Assembly: GCA_019416455.1 (NCBI GenBank) | Contig: DXXG01000003.1 | Coordinates: 1-7,267, forward strand | Direction: 5' to 3' | Origin: Clostridiales bacterium | Lineage (GTDB): Bacteria > Bacillota > Clostridia > Oscillospirales > Acutalibacteraceae | DNA length: 7,267 bases | In this document: in pieces, positions 1-5,794 of the stretch | How the letters are laid out: each line of letters starts with the position of its first letter | Position numbering within the stretch: position 1 is the first letter of the stretch | Made by a program: the position numbers and the translations under genes | Notes under the pieces: generated by a model | Told to the model about the DNA's origin: nothing | Databases searched by the model: none | Seen by the model: only the letters and a program-made list of their open reading frames with translations

Positions 1-141
1 CTGTAAAATTCGATTTGTCCCCCATACTTTTTCAGCATTCTTTTCACGCTTTGCAGACCCACACCGTGGAGGTCCTTGTCTTGTTTCTGTGTAATAAACT
101 GGCCCTCTCCATCTTCTATCGGAAGATGATCACAGGCGTTA
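1..141. repeat. Terminal direct repeat, left copy (circular overlap)
   Basis: This stretch is base-for-base identical to 7127-7267. It encodes the G-box region of the sensor kinase. Because the two copies sit exactly at the window ends, the repeat is most simply the overlap of a circular assembly rather than a biological long terminal repeat. An overlap of 141 bases also matches a k-mer size commonly used by metagenome assemblers. It could instead be a real repeat of at least 141 bp extending beyond the window. Confidence 0.95.
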
Positions 142-1094
142 GCAAGGGTCACCAGCACCTGCCCACGGTTTTCTCGACAGGTCAGTTCTACAAAAGGATT
201 TGCAGTGCCTTCCGTAGCTTCCACTGCGTTTTCCAGTAAGTTGCCAAACAACGCTGTCATATCCACAGGTTCCAAGAAGTCCAGGTAAGCATGGCGAATG
301 TCCACGGTAAAGCCTATGCCCTTTTTTCGGCACACCTCCCGGTATCGGACCACAATGGCATTTAAGATCGAGTTGGTGCAATAGCGGACCTGCTTTTGCA
401 GTGCAGGCAGCTTCTCTACATCGCCAACATATCGAACCGCCGCTGAAAGATCGCCTTTTTCTGTCATCTCCTTGATCACTTCCAGGTGATGGCGGATGTC
501 ATGGATCAACACCCTTTGGCTGTCATACTGTTCCTGCAGTGCTGTGTAGTACTCTTCATCCGCCTGGCTTTTCTGCTGAAGCAACAGAATATCCCGATAA
601 TTCTTGTTGGTCCGCTGCAAGTATTGATATCCAGTGAACAGAAGGATGTTGACCAAAAGCAGACCCAATCCACCGCTTATCATCAAGACGCTTACGATAT
701 CAGGTAGGTTATTTACCGTAATACAGATAAAAAACAAAGAGAAAATCAAAAAAATGGAAGCAACAGAACACAGTGCCAAAAGAATCACCACTGGTGTGGG
801 GAGCGCCGTGTCAGTTTCTTTCCCCTTGGCGATGCGCACATAGAGCCTGGTGCATAAGAAAAAGAGGAGTTTACTGAAACTTGAGAACAATGCTAAGACA
901 ACGATATTGTTTTCGTACGCATCAAAATTTTGAAAAGCTATACCCAACAACGTAACTGCCAGAAATTCTGTGCTTAGCATCAATCCCGTCAACAGAAGGG
1001 CGTGCAGCGCTGCACGCGTCCACCGTATCTGATATCCCAAGAGCAAAACAACCCAATTGCACACTGCAAAGAGCAGGGTGTTTACGGGGACTAT
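1..1094 (-). CDS. AgrC-type GHKL sensor histidine kinase (N-terminally altered; continues at 7048-7127)
   Basis: Membrane sensor kinase of the AgrC/GHKL class, which phosphorylates a LytTR-type response regulator, often in response to peptides. The open frame starts after a TAG at 1095-1097 and runs off the left edge. It contains about five hydrophobic segments (roughly 1085-600), then a dimerisation helix with the phospho-acceptor motif IHDIRHHL (His codon 501-503). The ATP-binding N box LFGNLLENAVEA lies near 216-251 and the G box HGVGLQSV at 45-68. Joined to the right-hand piece it gives about 390 codons, against about 430-450 usual for the family. No ATG, GTG or TTG with a good ribosome binding site lies at its 5' end: the first in-frame codons are ATA GTC CCC GTA, and the first GTG is at 1064. 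The missing residues should hold the first one or two membrane segments. The kinase identity is certain; whether this copy is functional is doubtful. Confidence 0.93.
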   Translation of the reverse strand, partial: MVPVNTLLFAVCNWVVLLLGYQIRWTRAALHALLLTGLMLSTEFLAVTLLGIAFQNFDAYENNIVVLALFSSFSKLLFFLCTRLYVRIAKGKETDTALPTPVVILLALCSVASIFLIFSLFFICITVNNLPDIVSVLMISGGLGLLLVNILLFTGYQYLQRTNKNYRDILLLQQKSQADEEYYTALQEQYDSQRVLIHDIRHHLEVIKEMTEKGDLSAAVRYVGDVEKLPALQKQVRYCTNSILNAIVVRYREVCRKKGIGFTVDIRHAYLDFLEPVDMTALFGNLLENAVEATEGTANPFVELTCRENRGQVLVTLANACDHLPIEDGEGQFITQKQDKDLHGVGLQSVKRMLKKYGGQIEFY

Positions 1095-1218
1095 CTACCT
1101 CTCCAGTCATATCAAGGAATACTTCCAATAGTTTACTGTTAAATAAATTAGCAATAAAGTCAATTGCAGAAATCGCACCGATCAAAGTTAGCATTTTACC
1201 ACCGATTTTTGAATTCAA
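922..1218 (-). pseudogene. Short ORF with TTG start, probably the cut 5' end of another gene, reading out of frame into the kinase
   Basis: Unrecognised. A TTG start at 1216-1218 sits about 8 nt after an AGGGG ribosome binding site; an internal ATG at 1194 is an alternative. The first 40 or so residues (MNSKIGGKMLTLIG, then a moderately hydrophobic stretch ending FLDMTGE) are AT-rich and look coding. After about 1097 the frame reads the kinase DNA in the wrong phase, giving an atypical Cys/Arg/Ser-rich tail that stops at 922. It is not an AgrD-like autoinducer precursor: there is no thiolactone Cys motif and no acidic, Pro-containing tail. I infer that only 1098-1218 is original gene sequence and that its 3' part was lost at a junction. 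A one-base frameshift making one longer kinase N-terminus is a weaker alternative, because the family's usual two N-terminal helices are not seen. Confidence 0.4.
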
Positions 1219-1262
1219 AGCATTTTCCCCTTTTCAAATTTCCCATACTTTCATCTTGGTTC

Positions 1263-1276
1263 CGTTTATGTAAACG
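1263..1276. promoter_or_regulatory. Palindrome CGTTTA-TG-TAAACG, possible operator
   Basis: A perfect 6-bp inverted repeat separated by two bases, in the untranslated leader about 125 bp downstream of the predicted transcription start. It lies just downstream of an unused GGGAGGAG ribosome-binding-like motif. The size fits a dimeric regulator site or a small hairpin; there is no T-run, so it is not a terminator. Confidence 0.35.
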
Positions 1277-1311
1277 TTCTCCTCCCGAAAACTAAATCCT
1301 CCCCATCTTTT

Positions 1312-1328
1312 CTAAAATTCAGTTTTAG
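1312..1328. promoter_or_regulatory. Palindrome CTAAAA-N5-TTTTAG, possible operator
   Basis: A 6-bp AT-rich inverted repeat with a 5-base centre (17 bp overall) in the same leader. It could be a regulator site. RNA hairpin stability would be low because the stem is almost all A-T pairs. Confidence 0.3.
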
Positions 1329-1405
1329 TCACATCATCTTCCGCATGTTACCGCTTTTCACCGAGCGTTGTTCATATAAAATTACGCCAATTACTCATAA
1401 CCTTT

Positions 1406-1434
1406 AGAATAATGAGCAACGTTTAGGAAGTCAA
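1406..1434 (-). promoter_or_regulatory. Sigma-A-type promoter driving the short ORF and kinase region
   Basis: Minus-strand TTGACT (1429-1434), a 17-base spacer and TATTCT (1406-1411) form a near-consensus vegetative promoter with a predicted start near 1399. The -35 box overlaps the TGA stop codon of the upstream membrane protein gene. A TAAACG motif in the spacer recurs in the palindrome at 1263-1276, which may mean that one regulator binds both sites; that link is inference. Confidence 0.65.
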
Positions 1435-2669
1435 GCCCCTCCTTGCAGGAACTGACTGTATCCAAGAGCGTTGAACAGTGCTCCCAGCAGGAGCATCCCC
1501 TGAAAAATGAGAAAATCATTGTATTTTATATCCAGCTTACTACTGCACACCGCTGCGAAAACAGCGGGTAACGTATCCGCTATGTATCGGTTTCCGTAGT
1601 GATATCCTCCCATAGTTTTGTGGCTTACCAGCAACAGTATGTGAACAGCGATCCCTCCCAGCGCCAACAGGTCTAGACCTGTAACCGCTTTTGTTTTCAC
1701 GACCGCGAAGAGCCACCACAAAAAGATAGGAAAACAGATCAAAATATTCATCCCATTAAACTGAGGGATACTCATTTTTCCATCCAGGCTGAATTCCGGC
1801 AGCCTGATGAGATTGTAGAGATTTTGCAGCATATAACTGACATGGAACTGACCGTGTTCTGAATTTGTAAATTCCGGAAGATAGTTGTGGCCAAATTCCA
1901 GCGGATTGCCGAAACGAAGAAAATTCAGAAGGAGATAGGAGGATGCCAAGAGCACGGTGGGAAGAAAGACGACCGTCCTTTTCAACAAGTATTCCTTTGG
2001 TCCGATCGTTCCCGTGTTGGAGTGGTGGGTGTAGATGTAGACGATCAACGGCAGATATACGATCTGGAACGGTCTGCATCCCGATGCGCAGCACAAAAGA
2101 AACAAGGACAGCCCTTTCCGGCCCCGCTTGGCATAATAGATGCTCATAAGGGTAAGGGTAAACGACATATTCTGGGCCACGAACCACACGCCGATCGAAA
2201 GCGGGAGAGGAAACACAGCGCCGCCCACATACAGGAAAATGGGAAGCATCACGGCATATCCTTCCCTCAGTCCATATTCCCACGCGGTCAGTACACAATA
2301 GACAACGCCCGCCAGCGCCACCAAGAGATTGAGCAGGCTCTCCGGATTGCTTTCTCCAAAAATCAAAGCAAATGGCAGAAAGACGTAAGAGGGAAACGGC
2401 GGGAAACTCACATAGTACTTGCCCTCAAAAACAGCCAGTTCCAGCCACTCATAATTTTGCCCCAGATCCAGCCGGCCGCTGAGCCAAGCCAGACACTGCT
2501 TTGTGTAGGAATTGTAGGGATTGTGGGTCAAAATCTCGCCGCAGTACAGGTACAGGATCAAGTAGATCCCCAAAACCACCAGCACCGGGTACGCGATATC
2601 CCTCCATGTTGCAGATTTTGTTTTCATAACAACAAATGAGGAAGGGAGCTCCTGTCTCCCTTCCCCCAT
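1431..2669 (-). CDS. Polytopic membrane protein, probable GT-C-type glycosyltransferase-like
   Basis: A 412-residue protein (398 if ATG 2627 is the start) with about ten predicted membrane helices beginning near residue 25. After the first helix comes a large outside loop with NSYTKQ (53-58), RLDLGQNYEWLE (66-77) and GKYYVSFPPFPS (83-94). The latter resembles the YxxxPPGPS-type loop of GT-C sugar transferases, which use lipid-linked sugars on the outer face of the membrane. Later motifs SGCRPF (196-201), FLRFGNPLEFG (250-260) and YHYGNRYIADTLP (356-368) also occur in that group. The donor and acceptor cannot be read from the sequence. The start is uncertain: ATG 2669 has AAAGG directly against it, while ATG 2627 lies just after a 9-bp hairpin and lacks a clear ribosome binding site. 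A terminator separates it from the ABC operon, so it may be an unrelated neighbour or depend on read-through. Confidence 0.75.
   Translation of the reverse strand: MGEGRQELPSSFVVMKTKSATWRDIAYPVLVVLGIYLILYLYCGEILTHNPYNSYTKQCLAWLSGRLDLGQNYEWLELAVFEGKYYVSFPPFPSYVFLPFALIFGESNPESLLNLLVALAGVVYCVLTAWEYGLREGYAVMLPIFLYVGGAVFPLPLSIGVWFVAQNMSFTLTLMSIYYAKRGRKGLSLFLLCCASGCRPFQIVYLPLIVYIYTHHSNTGTIGPKEYLLKRTVVFLPTVLLASSYLLLNFLRFGNPLEFGHNYLPEFTNSEHGQFHVSYMLQNLYNLIRLPEFSLDGKMSIPQFNGMNILICFPIFLWWLFAVVKTKAVTGLDLLALGGIAVHILLLVSHKTMGGYHYGNRYIADTLPAVFAAVCSSKLDIKYNDFLIFQGMLLLGALFNALGYSQFLQGGA
2640..2664 (-). promoter_or_regulatory. Stable hairpin at the start of the membrane protein gene
   Basis: GGAAGGGAG and CTCCCTTCC form a perfect 9-bp inverted repeat around a 7-base loop (ACAGGAG on the minus strand). 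It lies between the two candidate start codons (2669 and 2627). In the transcript it would tie up the only AGGAG motif near ATG 2627. It is followed by a T-rich but interrupted stretch, so it could be a weak second terminator, an attenuator or a translation-controlling structure. Confidence 0.45.
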
Positions 2670-2685
2670 CCTTTCGTGATGTTCC

Positions 2686-2709
2686 GAAAAACTGCCGCTT
2701 TAAAGCGGC
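2686..2709 (-). terminator. Rho-independent terminator after the ABC operon
   Basis: The palindrome GCCGCTTTAAAGCGGC (2694-2709) can fold into a 6-bp GC-rich stem with a TTAA loop. On the minus strand it is followed within two bases by TTTTT (2687-2691). It lies 37 bases after the ATPase stop codon, the expected place for the operon terminator. The stem is short, so some read-through into the next gene is plausible. Confidence 0.65.
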
Positions 2710-2745
2710 GATAGTGTATTTTCCCCAACCTCGATACGTGCCGCA

Positions 2746-3396
2746 TCAGATAGTTGAAGCACTGGCAGGTCCATCCTCCATCCTGCCGCCTTTCATAAAA
2801 TATGTTTTATCACACAACATGGCGATATCGTCTTTGTTGTGACTGGAAAGGATAATTGTTTTTCCTTGTGATTTCCAATGCAATATGAGTTTGCGAACTT
2901 CTTCCACACTTGCGGAATCCAGAGAATTCATGGGTTCGTCCAGGATGATAAGGGATGGATCTTCCATGATCGCCTGGGCAATTCCCAATTTTTGTTTCAT
3001 ACCCAGAGAATATTTTGCCACTCTCTTTTTGGATCTTGGGTCGAGTCCTACAAGTTCCATAGCCTCGTAGATCTCTTTTTTGCCAATTTTACGGCGGATC
3101 ATCGCCAGCAGCTTCAAGTTTTCATATCCGCTGAAATGGCCCAAGAATCCCGGAGACTCAATGATGATCCCAAGATCTTCGGGAAAGTCCATGTCTTTGC
3201 CGACAATTTTATCCCCCACGGAAACCGTCCCTTCGTCCGGCTTGAAAAAACCGCAGATGCATTTCATCAGCACCGTTTTCCCCGAACCGTTTCTCCCCAC
3301 AAGTCCGGTGATCGTGCCTTTCTCAAATTCTACGCTCACATGGTCCAGCACGACGGTATCATTCAACGTAAGCGTAAGGTCTTTGACCGTGATCAT
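2746..3396 (-). CDS. ABC transporter ATP-binding protein, BcrA/LanF-like with an E-loop
   Basis: Cytoplasmic ATPase subunit (216 aa) that would power the adjacent permeases. Walker A is GRNGSGKT (34-41), the signature is YSLGMKQ (129-135, in place of LSGGQ), Walker B is LIILDEP (149-155) and the H-loop is SSHN (His186). At the Q-loop position it has Glu80 within GIIIESPGFL. Glutamate here (the E-loop) is described for lantibiotic-immunity ATPases (LanF), and BcrA-like bacitracin-resistance ATPases have similar sequences. The length fits a compact single-domain ATPase without the long C-terminal extension of some BcrA proteins. ATG 3396 is preceded by GGGGG about 7 nt upstream. The gene begins 11 nt after the last permease stop and is the last gene of the operon. 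The ATPase call is certain; the substrate (antimicrobial peptide, lipid or other) is inferred. Confidence 0.95.
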   Translation of the reverse strand: MITVKDLTLTLNDTVVLDHVSVEFEKGTITGLVGRNGSGKTVLMKCICGFFKPDEGTVSVGDKIVGKDMDFPEDLGIIIESPGFLGHFSGYENLKLLAMIRRKIGKKEIYEAMELVGLDPRSKKRVAKYSLGMKQKLGIAQAIMEDPSLIILDEPMNSLDSASVEEVRKLILHWKSQGKTIILSSHNKDDIAMLCDKTYFMKGGRMEDGPASASTI

Positions 3397-3407
3397 CTGG
3401 ATCCCCC

Positions 3408-4151
3408 TTAGTCATTTCGTTTGTAAAGAACTTTCCCTGCTCCCCAAAGTCCTGTCAAATAGGCAGCTCCTCCCAGCAGCATCATCCATAGGACGGCCAC
3501 CGCGCTGGGGACCCCGTAGAGAGGGTCGTTTTCCTGCAGCCGGTTTGCCATGGAATAAGTGCCGGCCAAGTACGGGTTTGACTCTGGGAAAAATTTACCC
3601 AACACATAACTTGCCATGATGATGACGAGCAGAAGCAGCATCGACCATTTCAGACTTCGCAGCCACACGCCAAGACTCACCAAAAATACCGAAAGCATAC
3701 TATTGTAGATGGCGGTTATGCAAAACAGGGAAAGAAACTTTCCGAGTTCCGATAAAAGGCCGTTCACATCCCCAAAGATGATACTCACCATGGATCCCGC
3801 CATAAAGACACAGACAGAGAACATCACAGCGGCAAACAGTGAAAACAAGATCCACAAGTTCCACCAACCATGTATGGATCTGGAACGGATGATGGTGATA
3901 TACAATCTTCCCGATAATTCTTGTGAAAACTGTATCCCCAAAAATAAGAGCAGCGGCAAAAAAGAAAGAAGCCATTGCATGAGCTTCATCAAATTGTCGG
4001 ATAGGATCCCCGCGCTGATCCCTCCAAAAATGCTGCAGTAAACTTCAAAACACGAGCTGTTCCCTCCATGGCCGCCGGCTAGAAAAAAACAAAGTGCTGT
4101 ATAGCTGAGCAACGTAGGGAAAAATAGCTTTTTGCACGCATTTGGTCTCAT
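3408..4151 (-). CDS. ABC-2-type permease subunit, third membrane protein of the operon
   Basis: An integral membrane protein of 247 aa with about six hydrophobic segments, including one near residues 8-27 and one near 58-78. The second is followed by FSQELSGRLYITIIRSRS, which matches the ABC-2 permease pattern of a short acidic/Gly turn and an Arg-rich cytoplasmic stretch after helix 2. The start is ATG 4151, which overlaps the preceding gene's stop in an ATGA arrangement and has GGAG 8-9 nt upstream. A longer open frame upstream, to 4418, reads the previous gene out of phase and is rejected. The protein likely pairs with the adjacent ATPase. It is shorter than the two preceding subunits and has no specific family I can name. 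Confidence 0.8.
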   Translation of the reverse strand: MRPNACKKLFFPTLLSYTALCFFLAGGHGGNSSCFEVYCSIFGGISAGILSDNLMKLMQWLLSFLPLLLFLGIQFSQELSGRLYITIIRSRSIHGWWNLWILFSLFAAVMFSVCVFMAGSMVSIIFGDVNGLLSELGKFLSLFCITAIYNSMLSVFLVSLGVWLRSLKWSMLLLLVIIMASYVLGKFFPESNPYLAGTYSMANRLQENDPLYGVPSAVAVLWMMLLGGAAYLTGLWGAGKVLYKRND

Positions 4152-4990
4152 TCTTTTTCTCCAATAAAGAAATTGTAATTGCCTATAAGTTTGCAGACCC
4201 ACAAGAAAGAACCCACTGAAATCAGCAGGAGGACGATCACAGAATCGGCCAGTCTGGGGGCGTTCCCCGTATCTGCCAGCTTGTGCTGGGCAAAATTCAC
4301 ATGATAAGCGATGGACACCCAACCGCTCCACTCTTGCAGCAGAAGGTCTGCTGAAAACAGGTATCCCACAAAGATCATGCCCGATATCACGCACAGGCCC
4401 ACAAACTTGCCCTTCCAAAGGTTCAGAGCGAACAATATCATGTTCAGTGCCAGCGTCCCTAAGAAAAAAAGCACTATGATACAGGCCACCGAAGTATAGG
4501 GGTCTGAGTTTTCGATCACGGTCAGCTCGATAGGCGCGCTCTCATTTAGCGCTCCGCCATAAGCGGTGAATAATGCCGTGTCGCTCCATATATTTTGAAA
4601 GTAACCTACGGAAAACCCAGACAGTGTACAGGCGGCCAATGCGAATAGAAGAATCGCCAAGGTTGAAATACAAATGTACAAAATCTGGCCCAAAACCCAG
4701 GCCACCCGGTTTTTCCTGATCAGGAGATAGGGCGTGCAATTGTCGATAAAGGGAACGTCCTGATACAACAGGAGGAAAATCAGCATGATAAACAGGAGCG
4801 CATATCTCTGTGTAAACATGAGAATAAACGGTTCAAATACCTGTATGGATAACCCGATCTCTTCACTGTATCCCACATATTCGCCGGTCATGGTCAGGCA
4901 TAATAACAGCAATACAGCAAACGCACAAATCACCCTGGGATTACGCTTCCACTTTTTTATTTGCATCAATGCGAACACGAAGCTTGCCAC
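4148..4990 (-). CDS. ABC-2-type permease subunit, second membrane protein of the operon
   Basis: A 280-aa membrane protein with about six helices. It begins with a basic N-terminus (IKKWKRNPR), then alternates hydrophobic segments with a cytoplasmic motif YQDVPFIDNCTPYLLIRKNR after helix 2, typical of ABC-2-like permeases whose coupling region contacts the ATPase. The segment after helix 3 (near residues 130-165) is a larger, polar, presumably extracellular loop. Start GTG 4988-4990 is supported by AAAGGAGG seven nt upstream (4998-5005), although this makes a 50-bp overlap with the preceding gene. An internal ATG at 4966 lacks such support. The long overlap implies translational coupling and tight stoichiometry between the two permeases. 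Confidence 0.82.
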   Translation of the reverse strand: MASFVFALMQIKKWKRNPRVICAFAVLLLLCLTMTGEYVGYSEEIGLSIQVFEPFILMFTQRYALLFIMLIFLLLYQDVPFIDNCTPYLLIRKNRVAWVLGQILYICISTLAILLFALAACTLSGFSVGYFQNIWSDTALFTAYGGALNESAPIELTVIENSDPYTSVACIIVLFFLGTLALNMILFALNLWKGKFVGLCVISGMIFVGYLFSADLLLQEWSGWVSIAYHVNFAQHKLADTGNAPRLADSVIVLLLISVGSFLWVCKLIGNYNFFIGEKE

Positions 4991-5783
4991 CGCTCACCCT
5001 CCTTTCCACTCCCAAGTAGAACAGCACATAACACCCGATGAATACGGCGGCATGATATACCAACATATACAGGATCCCTGAAATGCCCGATTTGAAATGC
5101 AGCATATCATATACTGGGTCGAAACTGTAATACAGGTTCAGAAACCCCAAATGCAATTTGTCAAAGATAAAGTTCCCCCCATACGCCACGATCACGGGGA
5201 AGCACCAGGTAAAAAAGGGATTTGGCAAAAATGCGGAAGCAGCCAATGCAATGACCGCGCAAGAAGCACTGAAACAGGAAAAAAAGAGAACCTGACTGAA
5301 GATCACCGCTTTTCCGCCAAAGGCGCTGCCCAGTATTTCCCATGCTGTATCTTGAAGTTGGTCCCCATTTTCTAAAACGTACTGGTCAGTATAGGGAGCC
5401 GCGAAGACAACGCAGATCGTTCCAAATAGCAACAAGGGCACAAAAATCACCAAAAATCCACTGCCCCAAACGCTCAGGAATTTTTTCCCAGCATATGCCT
5501 TGACAGAAGGGTTTCGGTGCAAAGCGAACTGGAGGAACCCTGAGTTTGCATCCTCGCAAAATACGGCGGCATATGGGATGGATGCTAAAAATGGGGTCAG
5601 AAGCATAAGGGGAGAAAAATATACGGTCATATTAAAAAATTCCACGCAGTGATTTTTCGCTTCCCCAGTAATGATCTCTACCAAACCGATGCCAAATGCT
5701 TCCTGAGCGATCAGAAATACCGCTATAAGCGGGGAAACATACAAAGCAATATTCCGACTCAACCTGGATACATCCGATCTCAT
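4941..5783 (-). CDS. ABC-2-type permease subunit, first membrane protein of the operon
   Basis: A 280-aa membrane protein with about six predicted helices, near residues 13-32, 54-75, 103-129, 160-186, 189-207 and 237-260. After helix 2 comes CEDANSGFLQFALHRNPSV, then Tyr-Ala-Gly-Lys-Lys. This acidic-Gly-Arg-Tyr-Lys pattern recurs in ABC-2 permeases of peptide-antibiotic immunity and related exporters. The start is ATG 5783, eight nt after GAGGGTG; the gene follows the lipoprotein by 11 nt. Its basic C-terminus (RVSGGKLRVRIDANKK) is cytoplasmic by the positive-inside rule. It shares layout but little obvious sequence with the next two membrane proteins, consistent with divergent paralogous subunits. 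Confidence 0.82.
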   Translation of the reverse strand: MRSDVSRLSRNIALYVSPLIAVFLIAQEAFGIGLVEIITGEAKNHCVEFFNMTVYFSPLMLLTPFLASIPYAAVFCEDANSGFLQFALHRNPSVKAYAGKKFLSVWGSGFLVIFVPLLLFGTICVVFAAPYTDQYVLENGDQLQDTAWEILGSAFGGKAVIFSQVLFFSCFSASCAVIALAASAFLPNPFFTWCFPVIVAYGGNFIFDKLHLGFLNLYYSFDPVYDMLHFKSGISGILYMLVYHAAVFIGCYVLFYLGVERRVSGGKLRVRIDANKKVEA

Positions 5784-5794
5784 ACATTACACCC

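Larger units (their letters stand above)
1219..1430 (-). promoter_or_regulatory. AT-rich 212-bp leader region between the membrane protein gene and the short ORF
   Basis: A non-coding stretch, more AT-rich than its flanks. It holds a strong minus-strand promoter at its right end, two palindromes (1312-1328 and 1263-1276), and two purine-rich Shine-Dalgarno-like motifs (minus-strand GGGGAGG near 1298-1304 and GGGAGGAG at 1279-1286) that have no ATG, GTG or TTG at usable spacing. A third motif, AGGGG near 1227-1231, serves the TTG ORF. Only micro-ORFs under 10 codons are present. The arrangement suggests a regulated leader, or the remnant of rearranged 5' regions. Confidence 0.55.

Noticed and set aside
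1098..1218. AgrD-like autoinducing peptide or bacteriocin precursor upstream of the kinase
   Set aside because: The peptide has no Cys thiolactone core, no Pro/acidic recognition tail, no GG leader cleavage site followed by a plausible core, and no in-frame stop before the kinase.
1371..1398. Micro-ORFs in the leader as a regulatory leader peptide
   Set aside because: They are under 10 codons, have no ribosome binding site and show no codon run (such as repeated His, Trp or Leu) that would indicate attenuation.
1219..1430. Plasmid replication origin in the AT-rich gap
   Set aside because: No iterons, DnaA-box cluster or nick-site-like hairpin was recognised, and no Rep gene accompanies it; the promoter and leader reading fits better.
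1887..2639. Plus-strand open frame of 250 codons
   Set aside because: It lies wholly antisense to the membrane protein gene, has low-complexity basic/Gln/His-rich content without hydrophobic pattern or domains, and has no promoter or ribosome binding site.
2878..3411. Plus-strand open frames opposite the ABC ATPase
   Set aside because: They mirror the ATPase gene, whose motifs are complete on the minus strand; the plus-strand translations show no family resemblance.
4152..4418. Longer N-terminus for the third permease
   Set aside because: These codons are the previous permease gene read out of phase. The translation is Cys/Arg/Pro-rich, and ATG 4151 has a ribosome binding site and the classic ATGA overlap.
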